Positions 16,947 through 25,631 of a stretch of 64,000 nucleotides of DNA are shown here, piece by piece. The stretch comes from Campylobacteraceae bacterium (lineage in GTDB: Bacteria > Campylobacterota > Campylobacteria > Campylobacterales > Campylobacteraceae), in assembly GCA_031263195.1 (NCBI GenBank), contig JAISGD010000024.1, forward strand, positions 1 to 64,000, read 5' to 3'. Position 1 is the stretch's first letter, and each line of letters starts with the position of its first letter. The notes beneath the pieces were generated by a model. The model was not told the origin of the DNA. It was given only the letters and a program-made list of their open reading frames with translations, and did no database searches. A program made the position numbers and the translations under genes.

Positions 16947-18122
16947 ATGGTAAAACTTTTAAAATTACAACCGTTAACCAAAGAGTATTTAGAGTCGATT
17001 GATTGCTATTGGCATACGGATCTTGATGATACGCCGTATATTAGCGACGAGCTTGTGGAGATTAGTGAAAGCGAGGCGGAAGCGTATTATAACGCGGCAA
17101 ATGAACTATATGACATGTACATAAACGCGGCGCAATATGTAATCGATAATAATCTTTTTCATGAAATCGGCATTCCGTTTAATCTTGTGGAGTTAATTAA
17201 AAATTCGTGGGAAAATGACGTTCATTGGCATTTGTACGGCAGATTTGACTTGGCGGGCGGAATAGATGACAAACCTATAAAATTGATAGAGTTTAACGCC
17301 GATACGCCCACGTCGCTTTATGAGAGTTCCATCATACAATGGGCTATACTTAAAAAAAATAATCTTGATGAAGCTTCGCAGTTTAATAACATATATGAAG
17401 CTTTGAAAGAAAATTTTCGCCGCTTAGTTGTTTTGCATAGCTCTACGGATGATTTTGCCAATTATTACGAAGGCTGGAAAATACTATTTAGTTCTGTGGC
17501 GGGAAGTTTGGAGGATGAGGTAACGACCAAATTTTTACAAAGCGCGGCTAATGAAGCGGGATTTAACACAGACTTTGCTTATGTGGACGAAGTTAATTTT
17601 TCGGAAGAAGAGGGGATATTTAAAAATGACAATAATTTTGAATTTTGGTTCAAACTTATTCCGTGGGAAGATATCGCCATTAAAGAGCCAAATCTCGCTT
17701 TAATACTAAAGGATATTGTTCAAAATCAAAAAGCTATAGTGTTAAATCCGGCGTATACGCTTTTGTTTCAAAGTAAAGCTATGATGAAAATTTTATGGGA
17801 TTTGTATCCAAATCATTCTTTACTGCTTGAAACTTCATTTGAACCTCTACATGTAAAGCATGTAAAAAAACATAGCTTTGGCAGAGAGGGCGCTAATACG
17901 ACTATTTTTGAGGCTGATGGAAAAGTTGCAGAAAAAACTGACGGAGAATACGAAAATTTCGTACCTATTTATCAAGAATATATAGATTTTCCAAAAGACT
18001 CTTTGGGCAATTCTTATCAAGCCGGAGTATTTTTCGCTTATGAGGGGTGCGGACTTGGGTTTAGACGCGGAGGGCAGATATTAAATAATTATGCCAAATT
18101 TGTGGGACACATTATAAAATAA
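16947..18122 (+). CDS. Glutathionylspermidine synthase-like ATP-grasp ligase
   Basis: From the ATG at 16947, one base after the UPF0323 stop, the protein has 391 residues, the usual size for YgiC/YjfC-type members. A longer frame opening at 16764 runs through the upstream gene and is not needed. Family segments are present: IDCYWHTDLDDTPYISDELVEISESEAEAYYN at the start, GRFDLAGGIDDKPIKLIEFNADTPTSLYE, then the ATP-grasp part LNPAYTLLFQSKAMMKILWDLYPN and KKHSFGREGANTTIF, and VFFAYEGCGLGFRRGGQI. True Gsp synthases ligate spermidine and glutathione; stand-alone YgiC-like members have an unproven substrate. The dehydrogenase follows after 1 bp. Confidence 0.88.
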   Translation: MVKLLKLQPLTKEYLESIDCYWHTDLDDTPYISDELVEISESEAEAYYNAANELYDMYINAAQYVIDNNLFHEIGIPFNLVELIKNSWENDVHWHLYGRFDLAGGIDDKPIKLIEFNADTPTSLYESSIIQWAILKKNNLDEASQFNNIYEALKENFRRLVVLHSSTDDFANYYEGWKILFSSVAGSLEDEVTTKFLQSAANEAGFNTDFAYVDEVNFSEEEGIFKNDNNFEFWFKLIPWEDIAIKEPNLALILKDIVQNQKAIVLNPAYTLLFQSKAMMKILWDLYPNHSLLLETSFEPLHVKHVKKHSFGREGANTTIFEADGKVAEKTDGEYENFVPIYQEYIDFPKDSLGNSYQAGVFFAYEGCGLGFRRGGQILNNYAKFVGHIIK

Positions 18123-18123
18123 A

Positions 18124-19062
18124 ATGAAAATAGCGCTACTGGATGCACAAACTTTAGGCAAAGACGCGGATTTGTCCATTTTTTATAAACTCGGCGAATT
18201 TAACGTATACCAAACTACGCAAGACGACGAGAAGTTTGAAAGAGTTAAAGACGCTGACATAGTTATAACAAACAAAGTTATTTTTGACCGCGAGCTTTTG
18301 GGAAAATTGCCCAATTTAAAACTTATAGCATTGACTGCTACGGGTATGAACAATGTGGATTTGCAAGCGGCAAAAGAGTTTGGCGTAATCGTAAAAAACG
18401 TCGAGGGATACTCTACAAGATCCGTCGCGCAACACACGTTCGCTTTAGCTTTGTCGCTTGTTGGCAGACTTGGTTTTTACGAACAATATGTAAAAAGCGG
18501 CGAATGGCAAAAAAGCGAGATTTTTACAAATCTGGATAAGCCTTTTTTTGAGCTTTATGGTAAAAGATGGGGAATTATAGGACTTGGAGCGATAGGCAGA
18601 CAAACTGCTAAAATAGCGCGCGCTTTTGGAATGAAAGTAGCGTATTACTCAACTTCGGGAGTGCAAAGGGAAGAGAAGTACCCCGCTTTACTGCTGAAAG
18701 AACTTTTGAAAATATCGGATATAATATCCATTCATGCGCCTTTAAATGAAAATACGAAAAATCTTATAAGCGAACAAGAACTTGACCTTATGAAGCAAGA
18801 CGCTATTATTATAAACGTGGGGCGTGGCGGCATTGTTAATGAGAAAGATTTAAAAGATGCGATAGAGAACAAGAAAATATATGCCGCGTCTGATGTTTTA
18901 GAAGTTGAACCGATGCAAAAAGATTCGTATTTGGCAAATTTAAAACAAAAAGAGAGATACATTATAACTCCACATGTAGCATGGGGAAGCGTGGAAGCTA
19001 GAAAAAGATTGATAAAAGCGGTTTATAAAAATATAAAAATATTCATAAAAGAGGGTAGATAA
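18124..19062 (+). CDS. D-isomer-specific 2-hydroxyacid dehydrogenase
   Basis: This NAD-dependent enzyme interconverts a 2-keto acid and its D-2-hydroxy acid. The 312-residue protein has the substrate-domain segment TATGMNNVDL, the Rossmann motif GLGAIG (153-158), and catalytic Arg234 (NVGRGG), Glu262 (VEP) and His284 (TPHVAWGS). The gene matches the Cj0373 position in C. jejuni between the Gsp-like gene and yajQ. Stop and start of neighbours are adjacent on both sides, so it is mid-operon. Lactate, glycerate or another acid could be the substrate; the sequence alone does not decide. Confidence 0.9.
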   Translation: MKIALLDAQTLGKDADLSIFYKLGEFNVYQTTQDDEKFERVKDADIVITNKVIFDRELLGKLPNLKLIALTATGMNNVDLQAAKEFGVIVKNVEGYSTRSVAQHTFALALSLVGRLGFYEQYVKSGEWQKSEIFTNLDKPFFELYGKRWGIIGLGAIGRQTAKIARAFGMKVAYYSTSGVQREEKYPALLLKELLKISDIISIHAPLNENTKNLISEQELDLMKQDAIIINVGRGGIVNEKDLKDAIENKKIYAASDVLEVEPMQKDSYLANLKQKERYIITPHVAWGSVEARKRLIKAVYKNIKIFIKEGR

Positions 19063-19563
19063 ATGGCGGCAAAAGAACATAGTTTTGATATAAGCGCGGA
19101 ATTAAATGCACAAGAGTTTAAAAATGCGTTGGAGCAAGCTAAAAAAGAGATAGCGAGCAGATTTGATTTTAAAGGTGTAACGGCGGAGTTGGACTATAAC
19201 GAAAAGGCTAAAACTCTCACCGTTATCACTTCAAGCGATGCGAAAGCTGATGCGATATACGACTTGCTGCTTGGCAAAATTATCAAACGCAACCTATCCG
19301 CAAGCGTGCTTAAAGAGAGCAAAAAAGAGGATGCGAGCAAAGGAAATGTACGCATAATATACAATATCGTAGATAGTATAAGCGGCGAAGACGCGAAGTT
19401 AATCGTAAAAACCATCAAAGATGAAAACTTAAAAGTACAAGCGTCTATAAGGGGCGACGTTGTGAGGGTTACGGGAAAATCTATCGATGATTTGCAAGCT
19501 TGTATAAAAGTGGTACGCGCAAAAGAGTTGCCGTTGCCTTTGAGTTTTATAAATTTAAAATAG
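19063..19563 (+). CDS. yajQ: YajQ family nucleotide-binding protein
   Basis: The 166-residue product is a full-length YajQ (DUF520) protein: HSFDISAELNAQEFKNALEQAKKE, SRFDFKGV, an internal SSDAKADAIYDLL, and the ending DLQACIKVVRAKELPLPLSFIN. Two ferredoxin-like domains bind nucleotides or RNA; in some bacteria a homologue binds cyclic di-GMP and acts as a transcription co-regulator. The ATG abuts the preceding stop. A hairpin 3 bp downstream may end the operon. Same order as Cj0373-Cj0374. Confidence 0.93.
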   Translation: MAAKEHSFDISAELNAQEFKNALEQAKKEIASRFDFKGVTAELDYNEKAKTLTVITSSDAKADAIYDLLLGKIIKRNLSASVLKESKKEDASKGNVRIIYNIVDSISGEDAKLIVKTIKDENLKVQASIRGDVVRVTGKSIDDLQACIKVVRAKELPLPLSFINLK

Positions 19564-19566
19564 TTG

Positions 19567-19593
19567 TTTGATTATCGCGGTTATGTAATCAAA
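19567..19593 (+). terminator. Weak terminator after yajQ
   Basis: TTTGATTA (19567-19574) pairs with TAATCAAA (19586-19593) around an 11-nt loop. The 3' arm is followed by an AT-rich run with TTTTT. The stem is AT-rich, so strength is uncertain. Confidence 0.4.
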
Positions 19594-19779
19594 AATATAT
19601 TTTTAAGCGGTATGATGGCATAAAATCGCATTGGAAAATTTTTTATCTAAAAAATAAATTTATTGTTTTTAGCGCAAAAAAAAGTAAAATCTATTTTTAT
19701 ATTTAGCGGATAAATTTTCTACACTTGATTAACACATGTAGGATAACATTATAAACTCTTTTTCAGGATGGAGATCGTA

Positions 19780-20907
19780 TTGAATAGTCGTAATTTACTT
19801 TTTTTTATTATTGCCGTTATTTTTTTAGGATGTCAAAACAATAATGTTGTTGTAGAAAGCAAGCCAGTTGAGGTTGGCATAGTTTTATTAAAAGAGCAAA
19901 CTATTCCCTTAGAACAAGAGTTGTCCGGCAGAACCAAAGCATCCGTAATTGCTGAAGTTAGACCGGAAGTTAGCGGCATTGTTAAAAAAGTGGTGTTTAA
20001 AGAGGGTCAAAAAGTTAAAAAAGGAGATATTCTTTACGAAATTAACCCCGACGTTTACAAAAGCGCATATGACGGCGCAAACGCTTCGCTTCAAAGCGCT
20101 AAAGCTAACTTTGAGGCATTAAAACTTAAAAAAGCCAGATATGACGAACTTATAAAATTTGAAGGTATTTCAAAACAAGAGCATGACGATATAGTAGCCG
20201 CATATTTGCAAGCTGAAGCGTTTGTCGGCGAAAAAGAGGCGGCGTTAAATAAAGCGAAAATTGATTTGCAAAAAACAAAGATTTCAGCCGCAATTTCAGG
20301 AATTATAGGTATTTCGAGCGTAACGGAAGGCGCTTTGGTAACCGCTTTGCAAAACGAACCTTTGAGTACAATTCGCTTTATAGATACGATGTATGTGGAT
20401 CTGTCGCAATCAAGCAATCAATTGCTTGCTTTAAAAAAACTTTTAAATGAACAACATGTACAAAAAGGTAGCATGGAAGTAAGATTGAAACTGCTTGACG
20501 ATTCGTTTTATGAGCACAAAGGGGTTTTAAAATTACAAGAGATTGCGGTAGACGAGGGCACTTCAACCGTAACCTTAAGAGCCGAATTTCCAAATCCAAA
20601 CAGTGTTTTATTGCCCGGAATGTACGTAAGGGCGGTGATAGAGGAGGCTGTGAGCACAAAAGCTTTTTTGGTGCCTCAGCAAGCGGTTTCCAGAGATTCG
20701 CGCGCAAACCCTATAATAACAATCGTAAATAAAGACAACAGTACTGTGACGAAAATCATTGAGACAAAAAGGGTTATAGGCAATAAATGGCTTGTTACTG
20801 GCGGAGTGGAAAATACGGATAAGATTATTATCGAAGGACTTAATAAAATCAACAGCCGAAGCAAAGTAACAGCCGTAGATGTTACAGACAAATATATCGG
20901 TGAATAG
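19780..20907 (+). CDS. cmeA: RND efflux periplasmic adaptor lipoprotein (CmeA/AcrA type)
   Basis: This membrane-fusion protein bridges an RND pump to an outer-membrane channel. I prefer the TTG at 19780, which has GGAG at ideal spacing, giving 375 residues; an ATG at 19768 exists but has no separate site. The lipobox FLGC lies at about residue 19. A biotinyl-lipoyl-like hairpin holds GIVKKVVFKEGQKVKKGDILYEI and an alpha-helical coiled coil (ANASLQSAKANFEALKLKK). Beta-barrel and membrane-proximal domains follow, with SGIIGISSVTEGALV. It lies 4 bp before the pump gene. Its position beside yajQ matches the cme locus of C. jejuni. Substrates are unknown. Confidence 0.9.
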   Translation: MNSRNLLFFIIAVIFLGCQNNNVVVESKPVEVGIVLLKEQTIPLEQELSGRTKASVIAEVRPEVSGIVKKVVFKEGQKVKKGDILYEINPDVYKSAYDGANASLQSAKANFEALKLKKARYDELIKFEGISKQEHDDIVAAYLQAEAFVGEKEAALNKAKIDLQKTKISAAISGIIGISSVTEGALVTALQNEPLSTIRFIDTMYVDLSQSSNQLLALKKLLNEQHVQKGSMEVRLKLLDDSFYEHKGVLKLQEIAVDEGTSTVTLRAEFPNPNSVLLPGMYVRAVIEEAVSTKAFLVPQQAVSRDSRANPIITIVNKDNSTVTKIIETKRVIGNKWLVTGGVENTDKIIIEGLNKINSRSKVTAVDVTDKYIGE

Positions 20908-20911
20908 ATAG

Positions 20912-23900
20912 ATGTTAGCGCGATTTTTTGTAAACAGACCGATTTTTGCGTGGGTTATATCTTTGGTTATTATGATAATTGGATCAGTTTCCGTGTATAC
21001 GCTCTCTGTTGAGCAGTATCCGGACATCGCGCCTCCTCGCATAAATATCAGCTCAACATACAACGGAGCGTCTGCTGAGGCGGTTGAAAATAGCGTAACG
21101 CAAGTTATAGAGCAACAATTGGTCGGATTAGACGGACTTTTGTATTTTTCTTCAACTTCAAGCAGTTCGGGCTCTTCGAGAATATCGGTCTCTTTTGAGC
21201 AAGGGGTAAATCCCGATATTGCGCAAGTGCAAGTGCAAAATAAAGTCAGTCAAGTACTTTCGCGTTTGCCTGAAGACGTGAGAAGACAAGGCGTTACGGT
21301 CGTAAAAGCGCAGACAGATTTTTTGATGATGGCTAGCATATATGATTCGTTAAATCGTGTTGAAGGGATAGATGTAGCCGATTATCTTGTGAGTAATTTG
21401 CAAGACGCTATCTCCAGATTAGACGGAGTTGGCGGAGTGCAAGTTTTCGGCGGACAATACGCTATGAGAATATGGCTTAATCCTCTAAAACTGGAAGCTT
21501 ACGGTTTAATGCCTTCGGATATAGAATCTGCTGTAAATTTACAAAACGCGCAAGTGTCGGCTGGAAAAATTGGCGAACGTCCGTTTGAGAGCGATCAAGA
21601 GTTAAATACGGTTGTTGTCGCGAGGTCAAAACTTCGCACCGCGGAAGAGTTTAAAAATATTATAGTAAAAAGTAACAAAGACGGTTCGGTTATATATTTA
21701 AAAGATGTTGCCAGAGTGGAACTTGGAAGCCAAAATTATGGGACAATCACAAAATTAAACGGATATCCCTCTTCTGGCATAGCTATACAGTTAGCTTCCG
21801 GAGCAAACGCCGTGCAAACGGCTAACGATGTCAAAAAGTTGTTAGCGCAATATGAGCATAACTTACCCGAAGGTTTTAAGATAGCCTATCCAAGAGACAC
21901 TACTCTTTTTATAGAATCCTCGATAAAAGAGGTTGTTAAAACGCTTTTTGAAGCTATCTTGTTAGTTGTGCTTGTAATGTATCTGTTTTTAAAGAGTTGG
22001 AGAGCTACGATTATTCCGGCTGTTGCTGTTCCTGTAGTACTTCTTGGAACATTCGCGGTATTAAATATTTTCGGATATACGATAAACACGCTAACAATGT
22101 TTGCTATGGTGTTATCTATAGGTTTGTTAGTTGACGACGCTATTGTAGTTGTGGAAAATGTAGAAAGAAACATGAGAGAGAAAAAACTTCCTCCAAAAGA
22201 GGCTACAATCGTATCTATGGGAGAGATAACAAGCGCGCTTATAGGTATCGCCACAGTTTTATCGGTTGTATTTTTGCCAATGTCTTTTTTTGGCGGCTCA
22301 ACCGGAGTAATCTACAAACAATTTTCCATAACCATAGTCTCATCTATGCTTCTTTCGGTTGTTGTCGCGCTAACGCTAACGCCCGCTCTTTGCGCCTCAA
22401 TACTAAAACCGTACGATGAAAATGTCAAAAAAAAGGGTTTCATGGCGTGGTTTCACGAAAAATTTGATAAATTCACGCAAAATTATAAAAATAGTATACT
22501 TAATGTTTTAAACAGACCTGTTCGCTGGATTTGCGGATATATCGCAATAATAGCCGTTTTGTCGGTTATTTTCATTAATCTTCCCACCAGTTTTTTACCA
22601 AAAGAAGATCAAGCCGGCATTATGGTGCAATTTACGCTGCCAATTGGTGCGTCAAGCACAAGAACCGCCGAAGTTGCCGATAAAGTAAAAGATTATTTTA
22701 TGATGCAAGAAGCGAATAATACAAATGCTGTTTTTACTATAGCGGGTTTTAGATTTGGAGGCAGCGGACAAAACGGCGGTATGGCATTCGTGTCTTTAAA
22801 AGGCTGGGACGAGAGAAAAGGGGATTATAATAGAGCCGACGTTATCGCAGAAAGAGTATCTAAAACATTCGCCGACAGCAGTTCAGAATATTTCATCAGA
22901 GACGCCAAAGTTATCGCTATGAATCCGCCAGTTATTCAAGGATTGGGACAAACGGACGGTTTTGAAATGCAAATACAAGCGGATGCATCCGTTAGCAGAG
23001 ACGAGTTAAGAGTAGTTAGAGATGCTATAATGCAAGAAGCCGAGACAAATAGCAAAATATCGTCCATAAGGGCGGAAAATGCGGAAGAAAATCCGCAGTT
23101 AAGAGTATTATACGATGAAGGAAAAGCGTTTGCTTCTGGATTGACGTTAAACGATATAGACAAAACTTTAAGCGCGGCATGGTCTGGGGTTTATATAAAC
23201 GATTTTATAGACAGAGCCAGAGTAAAAAGAGTTTATATGCAAGGCGATATGCAATTTCGTTCAAAACCCGAAGATTTATATCTTTGGAGCGTTAGAAATA
23301 AAGATGGTAAAATGACACCCTTTTCGGTATTTTCAGATACAAAATGGGAGTTTGGTTCGGATAGTCTTACAAGATATAACGGACTTGCTTCATATGAGTT
23401 GCAAGGCGCCGCCGCTTTTGGAACGAGTTCGGGTGCGGCTATGGATGAGATGGATAAAATCGCCCTTGAAAACTCAAGAGGAACTGTGCATTCGTGGAGT
23501 GGTCTTTCGTTTCAAGAACGTTTAGCAGGCGGGCAATCTTTTCAACTTTATAGTATATCCGTTTTGATAGTATTTTTATGTTTAGCTGCTCTTTACGAGA
23601 GTTGGTCTATACCGTTTTCTGTTTTAATGGTAATTCCTCTTGGCATAATAGGCACAGTAAGCGCGGCATATTTTAGAGGGCTCGATAATGACGTATATTT
23701 TCAAGTGGCGCTTTTAACGACTATAGGATTGGCTTCCAAAAACGCGATTTTAATAGTGGAGTTTGTGGAAAACGCTTACAGTAAAGGAAAGCCCTTGTTT
23801 GCAGCCGCCATCGAAGGAGCGTCTTTAAGATTAAGACCGATACTCATGACTTCGTTAGCGTTTATAGCGGGAGTTTTGCCGCTTGCCGTATCCGCAGGAG

Positions 23901-24034
23901 CCGGAGCTAACAGCAGAACGTCAATAGGAACGGGTATAGTAGGCGGAACGTTAAGCGCTACAGCGTTAGCTATATTTTTTGTACCTCTATTTTATGTTAT
24001 TATCAAATCAATTGCGCCTAAGAAAGCAAAATAA
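20912..24034 (+). CDS. cmeB: RND multidrug efflux transporter (CmeB/AcrB type)
   Basis: This 1,040-residue inner-membrane pump exports hydrophobic compounds using the proton gradient. It has the usual twelve helices and two large periplasmic loops. The N-terminus MLARFFVNRPIFAWVISLVIM is typical. The proton-relay aspartates sit in GLLVDDAIVVVENVERN, and the second-half motif reads GLASKNAILIVEFVENA. The porter and funnel segments (GVQVFGGQYAMRIWLNP, SVSFEQG) are complete. The size matches the HAE1 family. It is co-transcribed with the adaptor gene. No outer-membrane channel (cmeC/tolC) follows and no tetR-type repressor lies upstream, unlike the C. jejuni cmeRABC locus. Confidence 0.94.
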   Translation: MLARFFVNRPIFAWVISLVIMIIGSVSVYTLSVEQYPDIAPPRINISSTYNGASAEAVENSVTQVIEQQLVGLDGLLYFSSTSSSSGSSRISVSFEQGVNPDIAQVQVQNKVSQVLSRLPEDVRRQGVTVVKAQTDFLMMASIYDSLNRVEGIDVADYLVSNLQDAISRLDGVGGVQVFGGQYAMRIWLNPLKLEAYGLMPSDIESAVNLQNAQVSAGKIGERPFESDQELNTVVVARSKLRTAEEFKNIIVKSNKDGSVIYLKDVARVELGSQNYGTITKLNGYPSSGIAIQLASGANAVQTANDVKKLLAQYEHNLPEGFKIAYPRDTTLFIESSIKEVVKTLFEAILLVVLVMYLFLKSWRATIIPAVAVPVVLLGTFAVLNIFGYTINTLTMFAMVLSIGLLVDDAIVVVENVERNMREKKLPPKEATIVSMGEITSALIGIATVLSVVFLPMSFFGGSTGVIYKQFSITIVSSMLLSVVVALTLTPALCASILKPYDENVKKKGFMAWFHEKFDKFTQNYKNSILNVLNRPVRWICGYIAIIAVLSVIFINLPTSFLPKEDQAGIMVQFTLPIGASSTRTAEVADKVKDYFMMQEANNTNAVFTIAGFRFGGSGQNGGMAFVSLKGWDERKGDYNRADVIAERVSKTFADSSSEYFIRDAKVIAMNPPVIQGLGQTDGFEMQIQADASVSRDELRVVRDAIMQEAETNSKISSIRAENAEENPQLRVLYDEGKAFASGLTLNDIDKTLSAAWSGVYINDFIDRARVKRVYMQGDMQFRSKPEDLYLWSVRNKDGKMTPFSVFSDTKWEFGSDSLTRYNGLASYELQGAAAFGTSSGAAMDEMDKIALENSRGTVHSWSGLSFQERLAGGQSFQLYSISVLIVFLCLAALYESWSIPFSVLMVIPLGIIGTVSAAYFRGLDNDVYFQVALLTTIGLASKNAILIVEFVENAYSKGKPLFAAAIEGASLRLRPILMTSLAFIAGVLPLAVSAGAGANSRTSIGTGIVGGTLSATALAIFFVPLFYVIIKSIAPKKAK

Positions 24035-24237
24035 ACAATACGATTGATTAAAAAACAGATAACGGGTTCGTTTTGACGACCGTCTATAAGCTATTTATTT
24101 AAAACGTGAATTAAAGTTTTCAAAGAGTTTGCTGGACAGAGAAGGATTTAATTTTTTTGGGTTTTATAAGTGATAAACGTGATATATATGCAAGCTTTTA
24201 TTATCACAAGTTGATGAAATCAGTGAAGCAATCCATC

Positions 24238-24249
24238 TTTACATGTAAA
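24238..24249. repeat. TTACATGTAA-type palindrome (copy 1)
   Basis: TTTACATGTAAA is a 12-bp perfect palindrome in the repeat-rich gap after cmeB. The same core recurs at 24566, 30180, 45598 and 55479, always between genes. Confidence 0.7.
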
Positions 24250-24281
24250 AGTGACTTTATACTATCTTACATATATAAAGA

Positions 24282-24312
24282 TGGATTACCGCGCTTGCTA
24301 ACTTACAATGAC
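24282..24312 (-). repeat. Dispersed short repeat, copy A
   Basis: TGGATTACCGCGC and TTACAATGAC flank a variable middle. This is a degenerate, minus-oriented copy of the element best seen at 24453. Confidence 0.55.
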
Positions 24313-24452
24313 AAAGTGAAAAATGCAGTTCACAATGACAGAAAAGCCTATATGTGAAAAGTATCATAAACGATGAAAGTTTTTATGGCAACAAACGTAA
24401 GTTATCCTTAAATATAGAAGAGGATTTGTTGGTTTTTAATAATATCTCTCTT

Positions 24453-24488
24453 TCGTCATTGCGAGGAGCGTTAGTGACATGGCAATCT
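24453..24488 (+). repeat. Dispersed short repeat, copy B
   Basis: This is the best-preserved copy: TCGTCATTGCGAGGAGCG followed by TTAGTGACATGGCAATCT. The layout (ATTGCGAGG ... GGCAATC) resembles the short intergenic repeats found in many unrelated bacterial genomes. Confidence 0.75.
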
Positions 24489-24565
24489 AAAAATGCAATT
24501 TTATATGTGAGAGATAGGATTTAATAAGTCAATATGAACAAAAATTTACTTGTTTTATGAAAAAA

Positions 24566-24577
24566 CTTACATGTAAG
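24566..24577. repeat. TTACATGTAA-type palindrome (copy 2)
   Basis: CTTACATGTAAG is a 12-bp perfect palindrome between repeat copies B and C. Confidence 0.7.
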
Positions 24578-24795
24578 AGCTAAAAACAAAACCAGATTTT
24601 TTGCTTTAAGATTATACATATCAAGAATTGAAAACTCAACTTTTTTAAATATAGTTTTTTGTCATTATAAATCAATGAAATCAACGCGGCAATTCGTAAA
24701 AACACAAATCAAAGCCATATTTTCTAAAAAGAGCTATTTGTATTATTTATGTCATCATTATTACATGCAAGATGATTTTAGGAATATTTTATATG

Positions 24796-24831
24796 TGGAT
24801 TGCTTCGTCACTTTGTTTCTCGCAATGACGA
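24796..24831 (-). repeat. Dispersed short repeat, copy C
   Basis: TGGATTGCTTCGTCACTTTG then TTTCTCGCAATGACGA: the reverse complement of the copy-B pattern with minor changes. Confidence 0.75.
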
Positions 24832-24882
24832 AAACCTCAAACTTATACATCCAGTCCCTACATATAAAATATTTCGTACTTC

Positions 24883-24917
24883 TGGATTGCCATATCACTA
24901 ACGCTTCTCACAATGGC
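24883..24917 (-). repeat. Dispersed short repeat, copy D
   Basis: TGGATTGCCATATCACTAAC then GCTTCTCACAATGGC. Its middle matches the copy-B middle in reverse complement (CACTAACGC versus GCGTTAGTG), so B and D are close relatives in opposite orientation. Confidence 0.75.
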
Positions 24918-24930
24918 ACAATTTATTTTC

Positions 24931-24958
24931 CATTATTGCGAACGAAGCGAGGCAATCT
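24931..24958 (+). repeat. Dispersed short repeat, copy E
   Basis: CATTATTGCGAACGAAGCG then AGGCAATCT: a plus-oriented, shorter copy 13 bp after copy D. Confidence 0.6.
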
Positions 24959-25086
24959 GCAAAAATAGTTTTGATATTAACGGTTTTGTAGTTTGAAATT
25001 AACGCGATGCCAGCTCTTACATATAAGGCGATTTTGTTACTAAATAAAAGTTGCTCTTGACCTTAAGACCAAGAGCGCTATTTTTG

Positions 25087-25416
25087 TTATTCTGCCGTTG
25101 TGTCCGGAGTATCTTGTTTGGTTTCAGAAACTTCTTGCTGTGTATCTTCAGGAGAGACAACAACAGTTGTTTCGGAAGCTGCTTCTGCAGGTTTACCCTT
25201 ATAGTATATTATGTCTTTAGTGCCTTCCGCGCAAACGCCGACTATTTTTTTATCGGTAGGCGCGCCTTTGTCTATAGCTTCAAGTGTAAACTCTTTGACG
25301 CCGTTTCCTTTGATTTTTTCGGCTATCATTTGCATAACCTCTTCGCAAGGCGTTGCGTAAACAGCAGTAGACGCCAACAGTAAACAACTTAAAATTAATG
25401 ATATTTTTTTCATCAT
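25087..25416 (-). CDS. DUF1161 family periplasmic protein
   Basis: The 109-residue product starts with a signal peptide (MKKISLILSCLLLASTAVYA). The DUF1161 pattern follows: TPCEEVMQMIAEKIKGNGVK, FTLEAIDKG, KKIVGVCAEGTKDIIYYKG, with the two cysteines that probably form a disulfide. An acidic, Thr/Glu-rich tail of about 35 residues is extra to the family core. GGAGTGA lies before the start. The family has no proven function. It stands alone downstream of the repeat region. Confidence 0.82.
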   Translation of the reverse strand: MMKKISLILSCLLLASTAVYATPCEEVMQMIAEKIKGNGVKEFTLEAIDKGAPTDKKIVGVCAEGTKDIIYYKGKPAEAASETTVVVSPEDTQQEVSETKQDTPDTTAE

Positions 25417-25631
25417 TCACTCCATATTAAATTTATTTTCAATTTATTATATCATAAAAAACATTGCCGTTTCGCATATTTTGCAAAACTAAGATTAATA
25501 GGTTATTAATTGCCGCTAAAATATATTCTTACATGTCAGCTTTAGGCTATCATTTTACTTTAAAATATAAAGCCACATGTAGATAACTTGATATCAATCT
25601 TGGTTTAAAATAACAAGTTAAAAGCACTGTT

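Larger units (their letters stand above)
24035..25086. other. Gene-free repeat-rich intergenic region
   Basis: No supported gene lies in this 1-kb stretch. It contains five degenerate copies of one roughly 35-bp dispersed repeat in both orientations, two 12-bp TTACATGTAA-type palindromes, and a longer inverted pair (AATCCATCTTTA near 24230 and TAAAGATGGATT near 24277). Open frames at 24157-24357 and 24675-24968 are built largely from these repeats, so I do not call them genes. Confidence 0.7.

Noticed and set aside
24157-24968. Open frames of 66 and 97 codons after cmeB
   Set aside because: They are made largely of dispersed repeat copies, lack good ribosome-binding sites and resemble no family.
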